Below are positions 7,584 to 15,906 of a stretch of DNA of 50,327 nt, in pieces. Numbering within the stretch: position 1 is the first letter of the stretch; every line of letters begins with the position of its first letter. The notes under the pieces were generated by a model. It saw only the letters and a program-made list of their open reading frames with translations, made no database searches and was not told where the DNA came from. Location of the stretch: NCBI GenBank assembly GCA_964540755.1, contig CAZIOB010000034.1:1-50327 (forward strand), read 5' to 3'. Origin of the DNA: JAAYJR01 sp964540755. GTDB lineage: Bacteria; Bacteroidota; Bacteroidia; Bacteroidales; Prolixibacteraceae. The position numbers and the translations under genes are program-made.

Positions 7584-9095
7584 CTACTTAAGTCCGCCTG
7601 CAAGCATATAGTACATTTCATTCCATCGTAATTCCTTTCTGAAAGATTGAATCCTGGTGTCATTATCAATAACAACTAATTCAATTCCCGCCATTTCAGA
7701 GAAGTCTTCCAGGAATTCATTATTTATTGCCATGCTGAATGAAGTATGATGAGCCCCGCCTGCAAGTATCCATGCTGCCGCTCCTGTCTTCAGGTCCGGC
7801 CTTGGTATCCACAATGCCCTTGCTACCGGAAGCTTTGGAAATTCTGCGTCCGGCTTTACGACATCCACGTTGTTTACTATCATTCGAAAACGGTTTCCCA
7901 TATCAATGATTGAAGCATTTACAGCAGGGCCTGCCGGCACGTTAAAAACCAGTCTTGCCGGATCCTCCTTACCCCCGATGCCAAGGGGATGAACTTCGAT
8001 AGCGGGCTTATCCCCTGCAATTGACGGACAGATCTCGAGCATATGGGCGCCCAGTACTTTCATCCCTTTTTCAGGATTAAGGTCATAAGTATAGTCTTCC
8101 ATAAAGGAAGTCCCCCCTTTCAGTCCCGTGCCCATAACTTTCATTGCCCTGACGAGGGCAGCATGTTTCCAGTCTCCTTCAGCCCCGAAACCATATCCCT
8201 GAGCCATTAATCGCTGCACTGCCATGCCGGGAAGCTGTTTCATTCCGTGAAGGTCCTCAAAGGTAGTGGTAAAAGCACTGAACCCGCCTTCTTCAAGGAA
8301 TGCTTTTATCCCCAGTTCATATCTTGCCTGAACGCGCACGTTCCCATGCAGGAGGCCTCCTTTTTCAGCGCCTTTTCCTATATGGTATGTCTGGTTGTAT
8401 TCATCAATGAGTTTATCTATATCTTTTTCTGTGACATTGTTAACTACCTTTACCAGGTCGCCGATGCCGTAACCGTTAACCGAAAAACCCAATTTTACCT
8501 GGGCTTCCACTTTGTCTCCTTCTGTGACTGCCACTTCACGCATGTTATCCCCAAAACGGGCTATCTTGCCTCTCTGCCAGTCATGCCATGCAAAAGCGGC
8601 GCGTGACCAGATGCCAATACTTTTTTGTATTTCTTCATCTTTCCAGTGGCCTGCGATCACCTTACGTTCTTTTCTGAGGCGGGTCAGCATAAATCCGTAT
8701 TCCCGTCCGCCATGGGCTGACTGATGAAGATTCATATAATCCATGTCAATGTCGGCATAAGGAATATCCCTGTTAAATTGCGTATGTAAATGAAGCAAAG
8801 GTTTATTCAGAATTTTAAGTCCGCTTATCCACATCTTCGCAGGGGAAAAGGTATGCATCCATGTGATAATGCCGATGCAATTTGAATCGGAATTAGCCTC
8901 GAGGCATAATTTCAGTATTTCATCAGGCGATTTTACAACCGGTTTGAAAACTAGCCTGACAGGAATATGAGGAGATTCATCCAGCGCTTTGCAAATAATC
9001 TCCGAATCGGAGTCAACCTGTTTTAATGTTTCCTCACCGTATAATGTCTGGCTGCCGGTGACGAACCAGACTGACTGTTTTTTTAAATCTATCAT
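7584..9095 (-). CDS. araA: L-arabinose isomerase
   Basis: The 503-residue product has the full length of AraA, which converts L-arabinose to L-ribulose in the cytoplasm with a divalent metal. Visible family motifs are WMHTFSPAKMWI near residue 85, LLHLHTQFNRDIPY and MNLHQSAHGGREYGFM near 110-135, GAHMLEICPSI, GKEDPARLVF and the AGGAHHT stretch near the C-terminus. No ribulokinase, ribulose-phosphate epimerase, AraR or arabinose transporter is in the window, so the gene is separated from the rest of the pathway. It lies 64 bases downstream of the aromatic amino acid decarboxylase in the same direction and might be cotranscribed, although the functions are unrelated. No TAnnTTTG box is evident directly upstream. 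Confidence 0.96.
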   Translation of the reverse strand: MIDLKKQSVWFVTGSQTLYGEETLKQVDSDSEIICKALDESPHIPVRLVFKPVVKSPDEILKLCLEANSDSNCIGIITWMHTFSPAKMWISGLKILNKPLLHLHTQFNRDIPYADIDMDYMNLHQSAHGGREYGFMLTRLRKERKVIAGHWKDEEIQKSIGIWSRAAFAWHDWQRGKIARFGDNMREVAVTEGDKVEAQVKLGFSVNGYGIGDLVKVVNNVTEKDIDKLIDEYNQTYHIGKGAEKGGLLHGNVRVQARYELGIKAFLEEGGFSAFTTTFEDLHGMKQLPGMAVQRLMAQGYGFGAEGDWKHAALVRAMKVMGTGLKGGTSFMEDYTYDLNPEKGMKVLGAHMLEICPSIAGDKPAIEVHPLGIGGKEDPARLVFNVPAGPAVNASIIDMGNRFRMIVNNVDVVKPDAEFPKLPVARALWIPRPDLKTGAAAWILAGGAHHTSFSMAINNEFLEDFSEMAGIELVVIDNDTRIQSFRKELRWNEMYYMLAGGLK

Positions 9096-9159
9096 AACTA
9101 AGGTTTTCAGATTATAAAATATATCGTTTAATTTAAATAAAATCTTCCATTTATAAGTA

Positions 9160-10599
9160 TTATAATGAATGTAATTTTATATCCCCCGCTGTTTTTTTGA
9201 TCAGATCCCATGTTTTTTTTACATTCGATTCCTCGGTGTTGGTCTGTGCAATGCACATTCGCAGAACCACATGGCCGTCCAGTTTGGTGTGGGTGAAGTA
9301 TGCTTTTCCTGTTTGGTTGACACTATTCATGAGTTTCATGTTAAAATCATCTCCTGCTTTGTGCCTGAAGCAGACCAGATTTAAAGGAGGTTCCATAACA
9401 AGTTCAAAATCATCGGATTGCTTAATCCAGGATGCAAACATACCTGCAAGATTAACATGTTTCCTGACATGAAATTGAAGGCCTTCCACACCATAATGAC
9501 GAATAACAAACCAGAGTTTAAGCGACCTAAACCTTCTCCCCAGCTGTACATGCCAGTCGCGATAGTCAAAAACCTCACCCGAATCACTGGCTTTATTACG
9601 CAGATATTCAGGGAGAATGGAAAATGTATCGATGAGTTCTTTCCTGTTGCCCACCCAGAAAACGTCGCAGTCGAAATTGGTAAACATCCATTTATGTGGA
9701 TTGAAGCAATAGCTGTCAGCTAATTCCACTCCCTCCTTAAGATGCCGGAATTCCGGGCATATCATTGCTGTTCCTGCCATTGCCGCATCAACATGAAGCC
9801 AGCAATTCTCTTCCCTGCATATCTGGCCTATCTTCTTAACCGGATCCATGGCATTAGATGAGGTAGTCCCTATAGTGGCACATACGAAAAAGGGTATCAG
9901 TCCGCTGTTCTTATCCTCCCTGATCTGTCTTTGTAAAAGATCCGGCCGCATTGCATACAGTTCGTCTGTCTCTATCACCCTAAGGTTATCCATGCCTATT
10001 CCTGCCATTTTGATTGCTTTTTCCAATGAAGAATGAGTCTGGGTGGAAATATAAGCAATAAGTTTTTGTCTTACCCCGGTGTTATTTGACTCGAGGTGAG
10101 TTGCTCTTTCGCGTGCAGCAATTATTGCTGTCAGCGCCGATGTAGAAGCTGTATCCTGTATAACTCCTCCGCCGGAAGAAGTGGATTTGAATTTTTCAGG
10201 CATATCCATCATGTCTGCAAGCCAGTCCAGTACTCTTGTTTCCAGTTCTGTCGCTGCGGGACTAGTTGCCCAGATCATTCCCTGGACGCCAAGTCCGGAA
10301 GAGACCAGGTCACCCAGGATCGATGGGAAGGAGGTATTGGAAGGGAAATATGCATAAAAGTCAGGCGATTGCCAATGCGTAATTCCCGGAATTATCTTGT
10401 TATTTAGATCTTCAATTATTGCATCAAAAGATTCACCCTTTTGTGGGGGACTTGCAGGAAGTGAATTTATGATCTCACCAGGTTTAACACGTGATAAAAC
10501 AGGAAATTTTTCAATATTTTCATAATAATCCGCAATCCAGTCAATTATTTTTTTCCCTTCTTCACGGAAACGTGATGTACTAAGATGATAATTTTCCAT
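9160..10599 (-). CDS. PLP-dependent aromatic L-amino acid decarboxylase (group II)
   Basis: This 479-residue protein matches the length and motif order of eukaryotic DOPA/aromatic amino acid decarboxylases. Visible motifs are ITHWQSPDFYAYFP (residues 73-86), a histidine for ring stacking in THSSLEKA (H189), the aspartate that pairs with the pyridine nitrogen in HVDAAMAG (D271), and the PLP-binding lysine in NPHKW (K303). It should decarboxylate tryptophan, phenylalanine, tyrosine or DOPA to the corresponding amine; the preferred substrate cannot be read from sequence. A tyrosine decarboxylase or a related indole/phenyl-acetaldehyde synthase is a less likely alternative. The gene is followed by araA. 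The 248-base upstream region has no clear Bacteroidota promoter. Confidence 0.93.
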   Translation of the reverse strand: MENYHLSTSRFREEGKKIIDWIADYYENIEKFPVLSRVKPGEIINSLPASPPQKGESFDAIIEDLNNKIIPGITHWQSPDFYAYFPSNTSFPSILGDLVSSGLGVQGMIWATSPAATELETRVLDWLADMMDMPEKFKSTSSGGGVIQDTASTSALTAIIAARERATHLESNNTGVRQKLIAYISTQTHSSLEKAIKMAGIGMDNLRVIETDELYAMRPDLLQRQIREDKNSGLIPFFVCATIGTTSSNAMDPVKKIGQICREENCWLHVDAAMAGTAMICPEFRHLKEGVELADSYCFNPHKWMFTNFDCDVFWVGNRKELIDTFSILPEYLRNKASDSGEVFDYRDWHVQLGRRFRSLKLWFVIRHYGVEGLQFHVRKHVNLAGMFASWIKQSDDFELVMEPPLNLVCFRHKAGDDFNMKLMNSVNQTGKAYFTHTKLDGHVVLRMCIAQTNTEESNVKKTWDLIKKTAGDIKLHSL

Positions 10600-10847
10600 T
10601 ATAAATATTTTGTTTTTTTAATGTTTATCTGACGGCATATTTAAATTTATGATTAAAGCCCCCGCCATAAATACATATAAGGGTGAAAATTCCCAAATAT
10701 TATTGATTAGCTAATTTGTAACTAATTATAAAAAATATTCTAAAAAAGAACATGTTGACCCTGCCTGAAAAATTCATAAAGCGAGGCGGAGGGTTCGAAG
10801 TTGTCAATTTTTTTTTCAGAAAGAGAATTTATCGGCCCAAATATTTT

Positions 10848-11117
10848 TCAGTATTTAATCATGAATCCATCGAAATATTCAATATGAGGCATTTTATAAT
10901 ACTCTACCTTTTTTACTCTTGCCAGCTGGGGACCTATTCGGAGATGATCGAGAAACGTCTGCAAATTATCTTCTGTACCCTGTGCCATAACAACAACACC
11001 GCTGGCAGTATTTTTTACCCAGCCTGTGATATCGAATTCTCCTGCCCATTTCTGTGTAAAGTAGCGAAATCCTACTCCTTTTACCTTTCCTGATATTTTA
11101 ATTTTATACAGTACCAT
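10848..11117 (-). CDS. acyP: Acylphosphatase
   Basis: This 89-residue protein hydrolyses the carboxyl-phosphate bond of acyl phosphates such as acetyl phosphate or 1,3-bisphosphoglycerate. The phosphate-binding loop GKVKGVGFR carries the catalytic arginine (R18), and the catalytic asparagine is N36 in GWVKN, both at the normal spacing. I choose the ATG at 11117 over the preceding TTG at 11120. The start codon overlaps the last 14 bases of the upstream membrane-protein gene, so the two are probably translationally coupled. Confidence 0.94.
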   Translation of the reverse strand: MVLYKIKISGKVKGVGFRYFTQKWAGEFDITGWVKNTASGVVVMAQGTEDNLQTFLDHLRIGPQLARVKKVEYYKMPHIEYFDGFMIKY

Positions 11118-11472
11118 CAATTTTAAACATTTTCACTATTTCAGGCTGCACCAGAGCCCATATCGAATAAACTCCTACAGCCGTTCCCAGCGGGAAGTTT
11201 ATTAATTCAATTACTGAGATAATCAAAGCTAGTATCCGCGCCCACTCCTTTCTCCTGAAAAGGCCTGCACCTGCAATTATTCCCGGTACGCAACAGATGA
11301 AAATAAAGACGGAAAGTACCCGGGCGATGACAGAAAGAATTGTCCCGGCCTGCTGATTATCTATCAATACGCCTGTGAAATGCAGGACAAGGAAAAGAAA
11401 AATTCCTCCCAGGATTCCCAAAATACTCAATCCAATCTGAAGGGCAGCCACAACATTGATATGTTTTTCCAT
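11104..11472 (-). CDS. Small membrane protein of unknown function
   Basis: The 122-residue product has about three hydrophobic helices (roughly residues 10-35, 45-70 and 78-108), with RRKEW in a short charged loop. I do not recognise a named family with certainty. The gene has a good promoter (TTG, 18-base spacer, TAATTTTG, at 11501-11529) and overlaps the start of acyP by 14 bases, so they form a two-gene transcript. Nothing in the sequence ties it functionally to acylphosphatase. Confidence 0.7.
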   Translation of the reverse strand: MEKHINVVAALQIGLSILGILGGIFLFLVLHFTGVLIDNQQAGTILSVIARVLSVFIFICCVPGIIAGAGLFRRKEWARILALIISVIELINFPLGTAVGVYSIWALVQPEIVKMFKIDGTV

Positions 11473-11500
11473 AATTGCCGTTTTTAATAAAAATACAACT

Positions 11501-11529
11501 CAAAATTAAAAATACAAAAAAGTTTGCAA
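11501..11529 (-). promoter_or_regulatory. Promoter of the membrane protein-acyP operon
   Basis: Read on the minus strand, there is TTG (11529-11527), an 18-base spacer and TAATTTTG (11508-11501), which matches the Bacteroidota -33/-7 pattern. The box ends about 28 bases before the start codon. Confidence 0.65.
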
Positions 11530-11605
11530 TTAACTAAAGTCATCTATAGTAAAACATTTTTATATTATCCGGGTTTTATATGTAGGGGATATTTTTAAAA
11601 TAATT

Positions 11606-11613
11606 TACCTTTG
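11606..11613 (+). promoter_or_regulatory. -7 promoter element of the 78-aa gene
   Basis: TACCTTTG matches TAnnTTTG, 19 bases before the start codon at 11633. No convincing -33 element is visible. Confidence 0.5.
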
Positions 11614-11632
11614 TTAAAAGATTGAAAGAATT

Positions 11633-11869
11633 ATGGAGTTTTTAAAAGTGATAATACTGGCTCTTATTCTGGTTTTTTTAGCCATAGCAGGCCTTGCCCT
11701 GCGTATATTGATCAAAAAAGATGGTAAATTTCCAAATATTCATGTCAGCAGAAATAAATCTCTTGCACGACAGGGAATTTTTTGTGCAGGTACACAGGAT
11801 CGTATAGAACAGTCGAAGCTTAAAAAGCATATTGATTATAAGAAGGTAAGATATAGTCATAAAGATTAG
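11633..11869 (+). CDS. Small single-pass membrane protein, Bacteroidota-type hypothetical
   Basis: This 78-residue protein has one N-terminal transmembrane helix (about residues 5-27, LKVIILALILVFLAIAG). A soluble tail follows with the pattern KFPNIHVSRNKSLARQGIFC and, just after it, AGTQDR. I recall small Bacteroidota proteins with the similar pattern of a membrane anchor, FPNxHV, NK, a GI-x-C-A motif and TQD(R/K), but know no assigned function. It has its own -7 box and ends only 14 bases from the convergent apbE gene. Its single cysteine does not fit NqrM, the small Nqr assembly protein, which has several cysteines. Confidence 0.65.
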   Translation: MEFLKVIILALILVFLAIAGLALRILIKKDGKFPNIHVSRNKSLARQGIFCAGTQDRIEQSKLKKHIDYKKVRYSHKD

Positions 11870-11883
11870 TCAGGTCTATTTTT

Positions 11884-12882
11884 TTATTCCCTGATGTGCT
11901 TTAGAAAACTATCTGACATATAAACTTGATTTCTCCCATCCCCCGAAGAGTAGATAAAATAGACTTTTATATCATTCAATTTTTTTGACAGTTCTATTGA
12001 TTTCTCCGGTCCCATTACCATAAAGGCAGTAGCAAAAGCATCGGCATCAAGGCAGTTTTCAGCCAATACAGTTGCACTAAGCAGGTTGTGATCTACAGGA
12101 TAACCAGTCGCGGGATCAATGGTATGGGCATATTTTTTCCCGTCTTCTATATAAAAATTACGGTAATTGCCCGAGGTTGCCAGTGCATTTTCAGGAAGGA
12201 TAACTTTAGCCTGTAGCTCGTTTGAGGCAAAAAAGGAATTTTCTTCAGGTTTACTGATACCGATAGTCCATATATTTCCTTTTTCATTTTTCCCTCTTGC
12301 TACTACTTCACCTCCGATTTCAACCATATAATTTTTACAACCTTTTTTTTCAAGGAATTCACCCAGCAGATCGCATGTATATCCTTTGGCAATTGCACTC
12401 ATGTCAAGCTTCATATCCGGATTGTCCTTGATTATTTTACCCTCTTTCAGTTTTATTTTTTTATAACCTGTGATATTTTTCAGGCTGTCAATTATATCAT
12501 CAGTCATGGCTTTCTTCTCTTCCGGGCCGAAACCCCAGGCGTTGACCATAGGGCCTGCTGTAATATCAAAAGCTCCGTCAGTAATTATTGAGATCTCCAT
12601 AGCTCTGTTAAAGCATTTTATAAAACGGGGATCAGGTTCAACAGGTTTGTTATCATTGATCTTTGATATAACAGAAGATTCATTGAAAGTTGAAAATATC
12701 TGATCGTATTCTTTCAATTTTTCCTCTATCTCTTTATACAGGTTTTTTCCGGTAGGATTTTCATATATAATGTGGAATACAGTACCATATATGAATCCTT
12801 CATTGTAAATATATTCTGACCGGCCGGGAGAGCAATTCAGAGTGATTGTTAAAATAAATAAGGCAAATATCCGCTTGTTCAT
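11884..12882 (-). CDS. apbE: FAD:protein FMN transferase ApbE, membrane-anchored
   Basis: ApbE transfers FMN from FAD to a threonine of target proteins, classically NqrB and NqrC (or RnfG/D), on the outer side of the cytoplasmic membrane. The 332-residue product has a signal peptide ending in LNC (C17), a weak lipobox because Asn precedes the Cys. Family motifs are present: GAFDITAGPMVNAWGFG, DMSAIAKGY, ALATSGNYRNFY and HTIDPATGYP. nqrABCDEF lies 3 kb away on the other strand, with acceptor motifs in NqrB and NqrC, so these are likely its targets. The region upstream of the start contains a nested hairpin (12914-12963). Confidence 0.95.
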   Translation of the reverse strand: MNKRIFALFILTITLNCSPGRSEYIYNEGFIYGTVFHIIYENPTGKNLYKEIEEKLKEYDQIFSTFNESSVISKINDNKPVEPDPRFIKCFNRAMEISIITDGAFDITAGPMVNAWGFGPEEKKAMTDDIIDSLKNITGYKKIKLKEGKIIKDNPDMKLDMSAIAKGYTCDLLGEFLEKKGCKNYMVEIGGEVVARGKNEKGNIWTIGISKPEENSFFASNELQAKVILPENALATSGNYRNFYIEDGKKYAHTIDPATGYPVDHNLLSATVLAENCLDADAFATAFMVMGPEKSIELSKKLNDIKVYFIYSSGDGRNQVYMSDSFLKHIRE

Positions 12883-12913
12883 TTCCTTTTAATTAAATAA
12901 TAATCTCATTAAT

Positions 12914-12963
12914 CCGTTGCCTTTCATACGTATAAATCCATTTAAGGGATTACAAAGCAACGG
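12914..12963. other. Nested inverted repeat between apbE and the second Gfo/Idh gene
   Basis: CCGTTGC (12914-12920) pairs with GCAACGG (12957-12963). Inside, AATCC (12935-12939) pairs with GGATT (12947-12951). On the minus strand the outer stem extends by three T-A pairs past one bulged G. It would lie in the apbE leader if transcription starts upstream. I do not match it to a known riboswitch class. Confidence 0.45.
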
Positions 12964-13127
12964 GGATTTCTATCAGTTTTGCAACAATTTCAGGCCGAAA
13001 TTTATAAAAATATTGCGAATGATCATTTTTGGGGAAATCCGGAATTCCGGGGCTTCTTAGGTTTAATTTTTTTTCAAGAGTGATTTTTTGTAAATTTATC
13101 CAAATATTAAAGGTTAAATTAGAAATT

Positions 13128-14315
13128 ATGAAAGTTGCATTACTTGGTACAGGCCTTATTGGCACATTCTATACCCGGTCCATTCAGGGATTGCGTAGCC
13201 GCGACAGAGTGATAATTGTCTATTCGCGTTCGGAGGAGCGGGCTGGTGGTTTTGCTCAAAAGTATAATATTCCTTCATGGACAAACGATTTACAAAAAGC
13301 CGTCAGTAATCCTGAAGTTGATGCGGTAATTGTGGGATTACCCAATGATATGCACCGTGAAGCTATTTTTGCTGCAGTTGATGCCGGGAAACCGGTTCTT
13401 TGCACAAAACCATTAGGCCGCACATCTGCCGAAGCCGCCGAAATATTACGAAAGGCTGAGTCTGCCGGCGTATTTAACGGATATCTTGAGGATCTTGTTT
13501 ATACACCCAAGCATCTTACGGCTCATTCTTCGGTTGAGAACGGGGCTATCGGACCGGTTATCTGGGTTCGTTCACGTGAAGCACATCCGGGTCCTCACAG
13601 CGACTGGTTTTGGGATCCCGGGAGATCAGGAGGAGGAGCAATTGTTGATCTGGGATGTCATTGCATAGAGATTGCCAGGAGTTTTATCGGTAAAGATATT
13701 CGTCCTGTTGAGGTAGTCTGCTGGGCAGATACCCAGGTTAAACCAATAGCTGCAGAGGATCATGCAATAGGACTGGTACGTTATCAGAATGGAGCAATTG
13801 GCCAGTTTGAGGTGAGTTGGTGCTTCAGGGGTGGAATGGAACTGAAAGATGAAGTAGCAGGTGTGGATGGTTCTGTTCGTATCGACAATTTTCTCAGAAC
13901 AGGTTTTGAGATGTTCTCAGCTCCGGGTAATAAAGGCTATGTGGCGGAAAAGGCAGAATCTGATTCGGGATGGCTCTTCCCTGTGGGTGATGAGGTGCAC
14001 GAACTGGGTTATAATCATATGTTTACAGATATGTTCAATGCCATTGAGTCGGGTGAAAAGCCCAAAGAGGATTTTTATGATGGCTACATAGTGAATGCAA
14101 TTATTGATGCCTGTTATAAATCGGTCAGGACAAAGAAATGGGAACCGGTAGAATTAGAGTATTGGCGCGGCCTTGAAAAAGCAGCTCCCCTGACTGCATT
14201 TGTAGAATATGATGAAGATCACTGGCTGATGAAGGAGGAAACACTTCCTGACGGACGTAAAAAGGTTATTCTTAAAGATAAAAGCAGTGGACTGATCTCT
14301 GAAAAGGAAGTTTGA
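13128..14315 (+). CDS. Cytoplasmic Gfo/Idh/MocA family oxidoreductase
   Basis: The 395-residue NAD(P)-dependent dehydrogenase starts at ATG 13128, where the Rossmann fold begins at once (MKVALLGTGLIGTFYT); in-frame codons further upstream would add an unlikely 33-residue tail. No signal peptide is present. The usual EKP motif appears as TKPLGRT, keeping the lysine. The substrate domain has the conserved DLGCHCIEIAR, where family members carry the catalytic Asp/His pair. A sugar or inositol substrate is likely but cannot be named. The stop codon directly abuts that of the convergent T9SS plug gene (TGA then TCA), leaving no room for a terminator between them. Confidence 0.9.
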   Translation: MKVALLGTGLIGTFYTRSIQGLRSRDRVIIVYSRSEERAGGFAQKYNIPSWTNDLQKAVSNPEVDAVIVGLPNDMHREAIFAAVDAGKPVLCTKPLGRTSAEAAEILRKAESAGVFNGYLEDLVYTPKHLTAHSSVENGAIGPVIWVRSREAHPGPHSDWFWDPGRSGGGAIVDLGCHCIEIARSFIGKDIRPVEVVCWADTQVKPIAAEDHAIGLVRYQNGAIGQFEVSWCFRGGMELKDEVAGVDGSVRIDNFLRTGFEMFSAPGNKGYVAEKAESDSGWLFPVGDEVHELGYNHMFTDMFNAIESGEKPKEDFYDGYIVNAIIDACYKSVRTKKWEPVELEYWRGLEKAAPLTAFVEYDEDHWLMKEETLPDGRKKVILKDKSSGLISEKEV

Positions 14316-15611
14316 TCAGTTGAGGGTCCTGTTTGTTACAGAATTGAGTTGCCGGTAGCCGATAAGGCGGTCATAACGTGATGACATTTCCCTGTAGTAT
14401 ATAAGTATCTGGTAATCATTCTCTGTCTCCCAGAAGCTACCTTCAAGGTTTTTGTGATCGGCTGTTTTTGATCCTTTGGGTACATATACGTATATATAGT
14501 TATAATAACCCTGCTTAAGCAAAAGATTAAGTTCGTATGCACTGGTTTCGAAATTCCATGTCATTTCATTGTTTTTATTGGCATTCCAGTTACTCAGCGC
14601 TCCGAAAACATTTACACTTCCTCCAAGTAATATTGATTCAAGTGGTAAAGTGAAATGGATAAAAGTATAATCGCATTCTGTATCAAAATCCTGTATTTCG
14701 CTGTCCTGGCTCTCCACAACATATTTACCGTTCATCTCTTCGTAAGAAAAGAATTTTTTATTGGAGCGTATTTCATCCGGCATGAGAGTTTTATGGAAAT
14801 AAGGCCTGTGAAACTCTGTTGAAAGTACATTCTCGCCGTTAACCCTGTTGGAACGGTTATCGAAATATCTGAATTCATTACCGGCAGGAAAGACATTTTC
14901 ACGGTTATAATCATAAACCAGACTGCCGCCTTTAATGAATAAAGGCTTTAAATCACGGACGGCATTATCCCAACGGTTATTTTGCATAATTACAACTTTT
15001 ATCTCCTGACGCGGATTATCAATGTTAAAATTTTCATGATAAACAGTAAAATCTACTTCCTGATTCCCGCCTCTGAATGCATCCAGAGTTGCCCTCCGTA
15101 CTGTACCCTCCACTTTTACGAGCGGTTCAACCACATGAAACCGTTTACTAAGTATTATGTTCTCAGTATCAGACCCTTCATAAACCACAAGGACATAATT
15201 GCCTGAAATTTTAAAATCGATATTTTCATTTGGCAGGAGCAGACGGTAATTTACATATTCGAAAGTAGTATTGAACGAAAGAGCATAATCATCCAGGGGA
15301 TTTCCGGGAAAACCATCAATGTAATCAGTCTGTGGTATGTAACTTTCATTCCAGTCGGCGTCACAATGAATTATAGTATAATAATAATCTTTGACCTCAC
15401 CCGACAGGTCATCAAACTTAAAAACCAATGGCGTTTCTTCTCCCATCTCCCATACAGGATTGGATAATTCGAATCCTTCACGATGCATTACTACTGTTTT
15501 GATATTTTCATTATAGACAGCATTTTCATAATAGAAATTTTTCCCCGCAGTTTGTGCTGAGATTATAATAAAATTCAGGCAGGCTGTTATAAGTAATATT
15601 ATTTTTATCAT
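14316..15611 (-). CDS. Type IX secretion system plug protein (DUF5103 family)
   Basis: The 431-residue product has a signal peptide (cleavage near residue 20, after IISAQ) and an all-beta architecture. Characteristic segments are YYYTIIHCDADWN, TDYIDGFPGNPLDDYALSFNT, YVLVVYEG and, near the C-terminus, GGSVNVFGALSNW and QGYYNYIYVYVP. These correspond to the DUF5103 family, whose Flavobacterium johnsoniae member was seen as the Plug closing the periplasmic side of the SprA translocon. It would therefore act in the periplasm with the T9SS. The secreted protease at 27191-29368 carries a T9SS sorting domain, which shows that the organism uses the system. No other T9SS core gene is in the window. 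Confidence 0.85.
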   Translation of the reverse strand: MIKIILLITACLNFIIISAQTAGKNFYYENAVYNENIKTVVMHREGFELSNPVWEMGEETPLVFKFDDLSGEVKDYYYTIIHCDADWNESYIPQTDYIDGFPGNPLDDYALSFNTTFEYVNYRLLLPNENIDFKISGNYVLVVYEGSDTENIILSKRFHVVEPLVKVEGTVRRATLDAFRGGNQEVDFTVYHENFNIDNPRQEIKVVIMQNNRWDNAVRDLKPLFIKGGSLVYDYNRENVFPAGNEFRYFDNRSNRVNGENVLSTEFHRPYFHKTLMPDEIRSNKKFFSYEEMNGKYVVESQDSEIQDFDTECDYTFIHFTLPLESILLGGSVNVFGALSNWNANKNNEMTWNFETSAYELNLLLKQGYYNYIYVYVPKGSKTADHKNLEGSFWETENDYQILIYYREMSSRYDRLIGYRQLNSVTNRTLN

Positions 15612-15692
15612 TATGTATCTTATTTTTATCTTTCCTAACTTCTATTATTGTAATTTATTTTAATTTATTCTTAAAAATAATTACCAAATATA

Positions 15693-15792
15693 TTTCATAC
15701 TATCAAAATTAATTATTTTTAAAGGTATAGTATGGAACTCGCATGTATTTTAATAATCACCTTGGGCGTAAATGTTTTACATGCTCGTTTCA
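15693..15792 (+). repeat. Dispersed intergenic repeat, copy 2 (about 100 bp)
   Basis: Copy 2 starts TTTCATACTATC and ends TCGTTTCA, with the same CATACTAT/ATAGTATG stem as copy 1. It lies between the divergent plug gene and nqrA, upstream of the nqr promoter at 15853. The region 15612-15906 holds nothing else but that promoter. Confidence 0.9.
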
Positions 15793-15852
15793 TTACATTA
15801 AGATCATAAAATATATTGACATATTTAAATCTTTTGAAATTATAAATAAAGA

Positions 15853-15883
15853 TTGTGGAAAGGCAATTAAATATTTATTTTTG
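15853..15883 (+). promoter_or_regulatory. Promoter of the nqr operon
   Basis: TTG at 15853-15855, a 20-base spacer and TATTTTTG at 15876-15883 match the Bacteroidota -33/-7 consensus. Transcription would start about 17-20 bases before the nqrA start codon at 15907. Confidence 0.75.
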
Positions 15884-15906
15884 TCACCGGGAACAATACA
15901 CTATTC

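Noticed and set aside
11633..11869. The 78-residue protein as NqrM, the Nqr assembly factor
   Set aside because: NqrM has a cluster of several cysteines after the helix; this protein has one cysteine and a different motif.
13029..13127. Longer N-terminus for the second Gfo/Idh protein
   Set aside because: The Rossmann fold begins at Met 13128, and the extra 33 residues would be translated from an AT-rich upstream region without family similarity.
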